In this document: positions 5,650-10,768 of the stretch, piece after piece | Layout of the letters: every line of letters begins with the position of its first letter | How positions within the stretch are numbered: position 1 is the stretch's first letter | Source of the DNA: Moraxellaceae bacterium UBA2031 | Lineage (GTDB): Bacteria > Pseudomonadota > Gammaproteobacteria > Pseudomonadales > Moraxellaceae | NCBI GenBank assembly: GCA_002333145.1 | Contig: DDBN01000074.1 | Location: 1-10,768 of the forward strand | Direction: 5' to 3' | DNA: 10,768 nt | Translations under genes and position numbers: made by a program | The notes under the pieces: generated by a model | What the model was told of the DNA's origin: nothing | Seen by the model: the letters and a program-made list of their open reading frames with translations, nothing else | Databases searched by the model: none

Positions 5650-6144
5650 TTAGTCCCTACGTAACAACTGCCAGACGGCAAGCGCTGCCAAGCCGACAAA
5701 TACCACCAGCGTCCAGCCTGGCAGCGTGATGCCCATGAAGGCACCCTCTATCGCGGCACACTCGCCCGAGCCGCGCAGCACCTTGCCAATCACCTCGAAC
5801 AAGGGAAAAGTATCCAGCCAGTAATCCAAGCCAGGGCCGCAAGACGGCACTTGATCCGGTGGCAAATTCTGCAACCAGACATGGCGCCCGGCCACTGCCA
5901 CACCCGCCAACGATGTTAAAAGCGTGAATCCGGCATATACCCGCCGACCAACACGGGCCGGGCCATGCAAAAAAGCCAGCAGCACCACCGCGCTAGTCGC
6001 CATCATGGCCATGCGCTGAAAGATACATAGCGGGCACGGCTCCAGTTGCTGGTAATACTGCAGCCAGAGGGCAAAGCCCATAGCCGCAATGGTCAGCAGC
6101 AAAATACCAAGATTAGTCAGGCGAGGCGAAGGGATAAAAGGCAT
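5650..6144 (-). CDS. dsbB: Disulfide bond formation protein DsbB
   Basis: This 164-residue inner-membrane protein reoxidises DsbA in the periplasm and passes the electrons to quinone. Four membrane segments are visible at roughly residues 11-29, 42-60, 67-86 and 140-160. The catalytic pairs are complete: CPLC (Cys37, Cys40) in the first periplasmic loop and Cys102/Cys129 in the second, close to E. coli positions 41, 44, 104 and 130. The QR following CPLCIF matches the quinone-site arginine. I chose ATG at 6144 because GGAG (6151-6154) lies six bases upstream; an ATG at 6156, four codons earlier, includes that ribosome site in its own coding sequence. In Pseudomonas the gene at this position is called dsbH/dsbB. 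It lies downstream of gshA, whose probable terminator separates them, and precedes algQ. Confidence 0.93.
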   Translation of the reverse strand: MPFIPSPRLTNLGILLLTIAAMGFALWLQYYQQLEPCPLCIFQRMAMMATSAVVLLAFLHGPARVGRRVYAGFTLLTSLAGVAVAGRHVWLQNLPPDQVPSCGPGLDYWLDTFPLFEVIGKVLRGSGECAAIEGAFMGITLPGWTLVVFVGLAALAVWQLLRRD

Positions 6145-6190
6145 GTCGTACTCCATATTACTGCCGCGAGACTAGTGACCTCAGCAACAG

Positions 6191-6224
6191 AAAAACAAGC
6201 AGGCTTTGGTAACAGGCCATGCTT
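6191..6224 (-). terminator. Probable intrinsic terminator of gshA
   Basis: On the minus strand AAGCA (6224-6220), one unpaired T, and GGC (6218-6216) pair with GCC (6204-6202) and TGCTT (6201-6197), with about 11 bases of loop. One G and five T (6195-6191) follow the stem. The first arm overlaps the gshA TAA stop (6225-6223). The stem is bulged and only moderately GC rich, so some read-through into dsbB is possible. Confidence 0.55.
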
Positions 6225-7785
6225 AATCGCGAAACCAGTCCGCCAAAAATTCCGCAAATGATGACGTATCAGCGGCTTCAATTGCCGCCTGCTCACGATG
6301 CGATACTGTTGCTGCTACAGCAAGCTCCTCGGCACGCTCCCCCAGCAGGGGGCGGTCACGAAAGTGCTCACCGTGCGCATGGCCTGTGCGCTGAGCAAAC
6401 TCAAAGAATGAGCAATTATTTTCTTTTAATTCACGCACGATTGTCGCTGAATAGGTCAGTTCTGGGTCGTGCAGCTTGCGGGCTTCGTGAGCAATCGCTT
6501 GCGTATACGCAGTCGTACCATGGGCATCGTCCAGCACTGGCGCCAACGCCTGCAGATCGGCTAACAGGCGCTCTGCTTGCTCGACAAACAGACGGGACTC
6601 TCCTTGTACATCAATGCGCAGCGCGGGATCACGCCCCCGCTCAACCACCTGCTGCTGGTTGATCGGCAACGCAGCATATTCAGCATCGGTAAATGGCAGG
6701 CTCTCACTCAGCAGGCAATGCAAGGCAAACACTTCCAAAAAGTGCGCACTGCTGTCATCAATCCCAATGGGGTTGAACGGATTCAAATCAACACAGCGCA
6801 GCTCGACATACTCCACGCCACGCCGTGACAGTGCGGTAGTTGGCCGCTCTCCTCGCCCCGTCGTGCGCTTGGGTCGCACCAGCCCGTAATACTCGTTCTC
6901 AATCTGCAGAATATTGGTGCTGATCTGCTGATACTCACCAGATCCATCCTTGAGCCCGATTTTTTCAAACGGCGCGCAAGGCGTACGAATGGCATGTGAC
7001 AGATCACGCACATACTCATTCAAACCGCTATAGGACACCTTGAGGTCTGACTGTACCGAGTTCTGATACCCCAGCGAACTCATCCGCAAAGAGGTGGCCT
7101 GCGGCAGGTAGAGTGTTCCGTGACCACAGGAATCCAAGCCGTGCTCACGACCCTGCAGAAAAGAACCACACACTGCCGGGCTAGCGCCAAGCATGTACAA
7201 CAGCAGCCAACTCTGGCGCTGAAAATTACGCACCAGCGCAAAATATTTTTCCGAACGAAAGTCGGCCAATGCCTGTGTATCGCCGCACTGTTCTTGCCAA
7301 GCTCGCCAAAAAGAATCTGGAAATGAGAGGTTGTAATGAATCCCGGCAATCGTCTGCATACGACGACCGTAGCGAACCCCAAGCCCGCGACGGTAAAGCG
7401 TTTTCATCCGGCCAATATTAGAACTGCCATACTGCGCGAGCGGAATGCTGTCATCATCGCCCAAGATGCACGGCATGGAGTTAACCCATAGCTCTTCGTC
7501 ACCCAGATGCGCATAAATAAACCGGTGCAAGTCATCGAGAAAGCCAAGCGTTTCGGCAATCGATCCGGTGGCCGGGGTAATGAGTTCCAGCAAGGACTCG
7601 GAGTAATCCGTAGTGATATACGGGTGCATCAGCGCCGAGCCGAAAGCTGACGCATGAGGCGTCTTCGCTAGATGACCATCCGGCTGCACGCGCAACGATT
7701 CTTTTTCCAGGCCTCGGCGCATACCGGCCAGCACGATTGCCTTAGGGGACAGCCACTCCAGTTCACGGGCAAGCACGGCATCCAC
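6223..7785 (-). CDS. gshA: Glutamate-cysteine ligase, proteobacterial type
   Basis: This 520-residue cytoplasmic enzyme makes gamma-glutamylcysteine from Glu, Cys and ATP, the first and rate-limiting step of glutathione synthesis. It aligns along its length with E. coli GshA (518 residues, from memory). GLEKESLRV (25-33), ITTDYSESLLELITP (57-71) and AGIHYNLSFP (147-156) supply Glu27, Asp60, Glu67 and His150, the metal/substrate ligands at the same numbering as E. coli. QIENEYYGLVRPKR (294-307) and VEYVELRCVDLNPFNPIG (324-341) form further active-site strands. The start is GTG at 7785: GAGGA (7793-7797) lies seven bases upstream and no closer ATG fits. It follows a PaaI-type thioesterase gene by 68 bases on the same strand without a convincing terminator, so a two-gene operon is likely. 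Confidence 0.96.
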   Translation of the reverse strand: MDAVLARELEWLSPKAIVLAGMRRGLEKESLRVQPDGHLAKTPHASAFGSALMHPYITTDYSESLLELITPATGSIAETLGFLDDLHRFIYAHLGDEELWVNSMPCILGDDDSIPLAQYGSSNIGRMKTLYRRGLGVRYGRRMQTIAGIHYNLSFPDSFWRAWQEQCGDTQALADFRSEKYFALVRNFQRQSWLLLYMLGASPAVCGSFLQGREHGLDSCGHGTLYLPQATSLRMSSLGYQNSVQSDLKVSYSGLNEYVRDLSHAIRTPCAPFEKIGLKDGSGEYQQISTNILQIENEYYGLVRPKRTTGRGERPTTALSRRGVEYVELRCVDLNPFNPIGIDDSSAHFLEVFALHCLLSESLPFTDAEYAALPINQQQVVERGRDPALRIDVQGESRLFVEQAERLLADLQALAPVLDDAHGTTAYTQAIAHEARKLHDPELTYSATIVRELKENNCSFFEFAQRTGHAHGEHFRDRPLLGERAEELAVAATVSHREQAAIEAADTSSFAEFLADWFRD

Positions 7786-7853
7786 AGGCAGTTCCTCACA
7801 TCAGGGGCAGGCAATAATAGGGGCGTTATGCCCGGACACAAGAGGACAGCATA

Positions 7854-8270
7854 TTAACTGGCGGCGGGGGCCTCACTCTTCCAGATGGCGAACGTACCAC
7901 TCGCCTTAGCGACCAGTTTACCCCCTGAAACAACTTCCGCATCCAATACTGCCGTACGGCGCCCGCGATGGATCACCTTTGCTGTACAGCGAATAAGCCC
8001 CTCACGCACGGGGCGAATGTAGTTCGTCTTCGCCTCCAACGTGGCGGCCAACTCGTCGATCTCAAGCAAAGAATAGATGGCGGCCCCCATCGCACAGTCA
8101 ATCAGAGCAAATGCTGCTCCCCCATGAAAGCCGCCCACCACATTCTGAAGGAAGTCGGTCATGTCGATTTCAGCGATACAACTGCCATTTTCCACGCTTA
8201 TATAGCGAATACCGAGATGGCGACTGAAGCGCGAACCTTCATCACGCAGGATATGGGCTTTGTGTTTCAT
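7854..8270 (-). CDS. PaaI-type hotdog thioesterase
   Basis: This 138-residue cytoplasmic protein is a PaaI/DUF4442-like hotdog thioesterase, expected to hydrolyse small or aryl acyl-CoA thioesters. The signature N-x-x-G-G-F-H-G-G is present (Asn43, His49-Gly50-Gly51), followed by Asp58 on the central helix where PaaI enzymes carry the catalytic acid. The later block LEAKTNYIRPVREG (78-91) is also typical. The start ATG at 8270 has GGAG (8278-8281) seven bases upstream. A good sigma70-like promoter lies 57-85 bases further out (8327-8355). A thioesterase next to gshA and tex is also what I remember from P. aeruginosa. The natural substrate is unknown. It shares the fold with YigI at 110-616 but is a different subfamily. 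Confidence 0.87.
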   Translation of the reverse strand: MKHKAHILRDEGSRFSRHLGIRYISVENGSCIAEIDMTDFLQNVVGGFHGGAAFALIDCAMGAAIYSLLEIDELAATLEAKTNYIRPVREGLIRCTAKVIHRGRRTAVLDAEVVSGGKLVAKASGTFAIWKSEAPAAS

Positions 8271-8321
8271 TCTAAGTCTCCCTGAAGGCGCGCGAGCCTA
8301 GCAAAAATACCACTCGCAAGA

Positions 8322-8385
8322 TAAGGTTTATATTACCCGTTGATGGTACTTTGAACCTTAAATATACATGGTTTAAAAAACCTTA
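8322..8385. repeat. Three copies of a heptamer overlapping the thioesterase promoter
   Basis: TAAGGTT occurs at 8322-8328, and its reverse complement AACCTTA occurs at 8354-8360 and 8379-8385. The two direct copies are 25 bases apart and the inverted copy starts 32 bases before the first. The first two form a 7-bp inverted repeat bracketing the -10 and -35 of the minus-strand promoter. GGTTTAAAAAACC (8370-8382) is a further small palindrome. The arrangement looks like regulator half-sites; the region is also distinctly AT rich. Confidence 0.4.
8327..8355 (-). promoter_or_regulatory. Predicted sigma70 promoter of the thioesterase-gshA operon
   Basis: On the minus strand TTCAAA (8355-8350; four of six to TTGACA) is followed after exactly 17 bases by TATAAA (8332-8327; five of six to TATAAT). 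Transcription would start near 8320, about 50 bases before the ATG at 8270. Heptamer repeats overlap both boxes. Confidence 0.6.
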
Positions 8386-8399
8386 CTCACCGTAAGTCC

Positions 8400-8442
8400 T
8401 TGATTGGTTTTAATTATACAGCTGGCATGTTTCATGTATCCT
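8400..8442 (+). promoter_or_regulatory. FNR/Dnr-like box and -10 of nnrS
   Basis: TTGATTGGTTTTAA (8400-8413) has a perfect left half-site TTGAT and a degraded right half (TTTAA for ATCAA), eight of ten in total. TATCCT (8437-8442; four of six to TATAAT) lies where a class II FNR-type promoter needs its -10, putting the centre of the box about 42 bases before a start near 8449. nnrS genes are commonly controlled by NO- or oxygen-sensing FNR/NnrR/Dnr proteins, which makes the site plausible. Confidence 0.4.
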
Positions 8443-8449
8443 TACTGGC

Positions 8450-9634
8450 ATGATGAAGATAACTGAAAATACCCGTACGTTGTTCCCGCTCTGGCGCCTG
8501 GGCTTCCGCCCCTTTTTTCTGGGAGGCGCCGGCTTCGCTACTCTGGCCATCCTGCTCTGGCTGGCTTTTCTCGGCGGAGTGCTGCACTGGCAACCTGCTG
8601 GCGGCATGCTGGCTTGGCATCGCCATGAAATGATGTTCGGCTTTGCCGCCGCCATCGTGGCAGGCTTTCTGCTCACTGCCGTGCAGAACTGGACCGCCAC
8701 CCCAGGGCTCACTGGCCGACCGCTGGCTGTTCTGGCGGGCATCTGGCTAGCAGGTCGTCTGGCATGGCTTCTGGGTGCTCCTCTCTGGCTGCTAGTACCG
8801 GTCGATGTCGCCTTCCTGCCACTGGCTGCCATCGTTGTCGGTCGCCAAATCTTCAGCGTAAAACAAATACGCAATTATCCAGTGCCCATACTGCTATTGC
8901 TCATGACCGCCGCCAATAGTGTAACGCTGGCGGGGTTAGTGCAGGGCGACGATGAACTTCAGCGCCAAGGCGTGCACGCTGGCCTCTGGTTGGTCGCCGC
9001 CATGATGGGGTTGATTGGGGGTCGCGTGATTCCTTTTTTCACTCAGCGCGGCTTAATGCGCAAAACGCAGGCACCGGCAATCCCTGCACTTGATCGTGTG
9101 GCCATGGGCAGTGCCGTACTGGCTGCCGTGCTGACTGCAGCAGGCCTGTCACTAACGCCATCCCCTTGGATGGCCATTGTCTTTGCCGTGATGGGTATCA
9201 GCACACTGATCCGGATGGCGCGCTGGCAAGACCGGGGCATCTGGGGCGTGCCCCTGTTGTGGTCACTGCACCTTGCCTTCCTGTGGCTAGCACTGGCCCC
9301 GCTCGGGATGGCACTGTGGCACCTAGGCATCATCGATTCACTCAGCCTGCCGCTGCATGCCCTCACTATCGGTGCCATGGGCGGCCTCATTCTGGCCATG
9401 ATCGCTCGTGTTACGCTTGGTCACACCGGCCGGCCGTTACAGCCCCCGGCGGCCATGAGTGTTGCATTTATTGCACTCAATGCTAGCGCCCTTAGCCGTG
9501 TCATGATGTCGACTGGCGCCTCTTCATGGCTACTGTGGTTATCTGGCGCACTGTGGATTCTCGCCTTTGGCCTGTACCTGTTTTACTACGCACGCATGCT
9601 GTTAGAACCTCGCATCGATGGCATGTCGGGCTAA
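8450..9634 (+). CDS. nnrS: NnrS family membrane protein
   Basis: This 394-residue polytopic inner-membrane protein is of the NnrS family (haem- and copper-containing in Rhodobacter; needed for resistance to nitric oxide and nitrosative stress in other bacteria). About twelve hydrophobic segments span the chain. Family blocks are LWRLGFRPFFLGG (14-26), AWHRHEMMFGF (55-65), GGRVIPFFTQRG (190-201) and PLHALTIGAMGG...RVTLGHTGRP (301-329). They supply His57, His59, His303 and His325 as likely metal ligands. Start codon choice is uncertain: two ATGs are adjacent (8450, 8453), the family N-terminal block begins only a few residues later, and no Shine-Dalgarno sequence is seen. It diverges from the thioesterase-gshA operon and ends at a strong terminator shared with tex. 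Confidence 0.93.
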   Translation: MMKITENTRTLFPLWRLGFRPFFLGGAGFATLAILLWLAFLGGVLHWQPAGGMLAWHRHEMMFGFAAAIVAGFLLTAVQNWTATPGLTGRPLAVLAGIWLAGRLAWLLGAPLWLLVPVDVAFLPLAAIVVGRQIFSVKQIRNYPVPILLLLMTAANSVTLAGLVQGDDELQRQGVHAGLWLVAAMMGLIGGRVIPFFTQRGLMRKTQAPAIPALDRVAMGSAVLAAVLTAAGLSLTPSPWMAIVFAVMGISTLIRMARWQDRGIWGVPLLWSLHLAFLWLALAPLGMALWHLGIIDSLSLPLHALTIGAMGGLILAMIARVTLGHTGRPLQPPAAMSVAFIALNASALSRVMMSTGASSWLLWLSGALWILAFGLYLFYYARMLLEPRIDGMSG

Positions 9635-9651
9635 AATAAATCCGCCGCATA

Positions 9652-9685
9652 AAAAAGGGCTGACGTTATCGCGGCAGCCCTTTTT
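9652..9685. terminator. Bidirectional terminator between nnrS and tex
   Basis: AAAAAGGGCTG (9652-9662) and CAGCCCTTTTT (9675-9685) pair perfectly over 11 bp around a 12-base loop. T5 continues into C-T4 on the nnrS side, and A6 (9651-9656) gives the T tract for tex on the other strand. It starts 18 bases after the nnrS stop and lies 22 bases past the tex stop. Confidence 0.9.
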
Positions 9686-9706
9686 CTTTTTATAGCGTGT
9701 GGGTAT

Positions 9707-10768
9707 TTATTTCTTCACGCCTGCCTTCATCAACAAGCTACCCAAGCCGCCGACCTTGGCAGCGGGTGCCTCACCAAAGCTGCGCTTGCTGGTCACCTGA
9801 TCGCTACGGCCCGGGCGCGCGCCTCCCTCGCCTGGCTTTTTGGCCGGCATGACTTCGTCTTCCATCCGCATGGTCAGCGCAATACGCGCACGCGGCACAT
9901 CTACTTCTAGCACTTTCACCTTAACAATATCCCCCGCACGCACAACTTCACGCGGATCCTTAACAAACTTTGTAGAAAGCGCAGAAATATGCACCAGCCC
10001 GTCCTGATGCACACCGATGTCTACGAAGGCGCCAAAATTGGCAACGTTGGTCACTACACCCTCAAGGATCATTCCTGGCTTGAGATCCCTAATTTCGGTA
10101 ACGCCGTCCTGAAAGGTTGCAGCCTTAAATTCAGGACGCGGATCACGACCGGGCTTTTCCAGTTCTTTTAGAATATCGGTAATAGTGGGCAGACCGAATT
10201 TTTCATCAACAAACTCTGCGGCATTCACTGCCTTAAGAAATTTCGCATCCCCTAGCAACTCGCGAATATCTTTGGTCGACTGTGCAGCAATCTTCTGCAC
10301 GATCGGATACGACTCTGGGTGCACCGTACTGGCGTCCAGCGGATTCTCACCATTCATGATGCGCAAAAAGCCAGCCGCCTGCTCAAAGGTTTTGTCGCCA
10401 AGGCGTGGGACTTTTTTCAGCGCCTCACGTGAGGTGAACGCACCGTTGCTGTCACGGTAACTGACGATGTTTTGCGCAATCGTGCTGTTAAGGCCGGCAA
10501 TACGGGCCAGCAGTGCGGCCGATGCCATATTCACATCCACACCGACGGCGTTTACACAGTCTTCCACCACGGCATCCAGCGAGCGCGCTAGCTTTACCTG
10601 ATTTACGTCATGCTGATACTGGCCAACACCAATCGATTTGGGATCAATTTTTACCAGCTCTGCCAACGGATCTTGCAAGCGACGGGCAATCGATACGCCA
10701 CCACGATAAGACACATCCAGATCAGGAAATTCCGCCGCCGCCAGCGCCGACGCCGAATACACCGAGGC
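9707..10768 (-). CDS. tex: Transcription accessory protein Tex, C-terminal part
   Basis: The last 353 residues of Tex are in the window; the gene runs off the right edge, so this is a partial gene and not a truncation. Tex binds nucleic acid and associates with the transcription machinery; it influences toxin and other gene expression. In order are seen the end of the YqgF-like/core region with the near-invariant block around YQHDVNQ (residues 51-57 of the visible part), a helix-hairpin-helix region (ASAALLARIAGLN... and ALKKVPRLGDKTFEQAAGFLR, about 80-135), and an S1 RNA-binding domain (GMILEGVVTNVANFGAFVDIGVHQDGLVHIS, about 232-302). A basic, Gly-rich tail of about 50 residues ends in KAGVKK. 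No in-frame ATG near the edge is a real start; the reading frame is open to base 10768. Confidence 0.96.
   Translation of the reverse strand, partial: ASVYSASALAAAEFPDLDVSYRGGVSIARRLQDPLAELVKIDPKSIGVGQYQHDVNQVKLARSLDAVVEDCVNAVGVDVNMASAALLARIAGLNSTIAQNIVSYRDSNGAFTSREALKKVPRLGDKTFEQAAGFLRIMNGENPLDASTVHPESYPIVQKIAAQSTKDIRELLGDAKFLKAVNAAEFVDEKFGLPTITDILKELEKPGRDPRPEFKAATFQDGVTEIRDLKPGMILEGVVTNVANFGAFVDIGVHQDGLVHISALSTKFVKDPREVVRAGDIVKVKVLEVDVPRARIALTMRMEDEVMPAKKPGEGGARPGRSDQVTSKRSFGEAPAAKVGGLGSLLMKAGVKK

Noticed and set aside
5577..5744. Upstream extension of the algQ frame
   Set aside because: The 56 extra residues look like antisense/out-of-frame dsbB sequence, and the AAGGAGG before 5576 fixes the start.
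6219..6662. Plus-strand 147-codon open frame
   Set aside because: Antisense to gshA, with low-complexity His/Pro/Ala composition and no start signal.
7824..7840. Short GGGC/GCCC hairpin between the thioesterase gene and gshA
   Set aside because: The stem is only about four pairs and the tail is mixed A/T, too weak to call a terminator.
8450..9634. nnrS as part of a mobile or transferred island
   Set aside because: No repeats, integrase, tRNA or insertion sequence flank it, and its base and codon use look like its neighbours; only its position is unfamiliar.
10760..10762. GTG near the right edge as a tex start
   Set aside because: The frame stays open to the window edge and the preceding residues (Ala-Ser-Val) match Tex; the real start lies outside.

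Overview
The window looks like a stretch of ordinary core chromosome from a gammaproteobacterium, most likely near Pseudomonas/Oceanospirillales. The evidence is the gene content: an AlgP-like histone-H1-type protein, a periplasmic FKBP prolyl isomerase, the anti-sigma factor AlgQ/Rsd, DsbB, E. coli-type GshA, YheS, YigI and Tex. From memory of Pseudomonas aeruginosa, the ABC ATPase-algP-FKBP-algQ-dsbB order and the gshA/thioesterase/tex grouping are familiar separately. Here they are joined, and an nnrS gene lies between the thioesterase and tex. I see no insertion sequence, phage gene, integrase, tRNA, rRNA or CRISPR array.

Layout, left to right. (1) 24-916: a plausible sigma70 promoter, then yigI (hotdog thioesterase) and a YkgJ-family cysteine-cluster gene overlapping by one base, closed by a strong bidirectional terminator. 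(2) 932-3903, minus strand: a 70-residue helix-hairpin-helix-like protein, the ABC-F ATPase gene yheS (its -10 box is only 8 bases from the ATG), and algP with a Lys/Ala/Pro-rich tail. (3) 3904-4254: the only large gap. It holds a long imperfect inverted repeat, an FNR/Anr-like box and two more palindromic elements between the divergent algP and fkpA. (4) 4255-5010: fkpA, with a terminator shared with algQ. (5) 5103-8270, minus strand: a PaaI-type thioesterase and gshA (probable operon), then dsbB and algQ. (6) 8271-8449: an AT-rich divergent control region. (7) 8450-9634: nnrS. (8) 9707 to the edge: the C-terminal part of tex on the minus strand.

How they fit together: dsbB (disulfide formation), gshA (glutathione synthesis), fkpA (periplasmic folding) and nnrS (nitric oxide/nitrosative stress) share a redox and envelope-stress theme. 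AlgQ/Rsd, AlgP, Tex and YheS act on transcription, nucleoid or ribosome. Two FNR/Anr-like boxes, one between algP and fkpA and one before nnrS, suggest that oxygen or NO may affect part of the region. I found no clear new multi-gene system. The unexplained signals are mainly the intergenic structures around 3944-4151 and 8322-8413, and two genes that may have leaderless or near-leaderless mRNAs.
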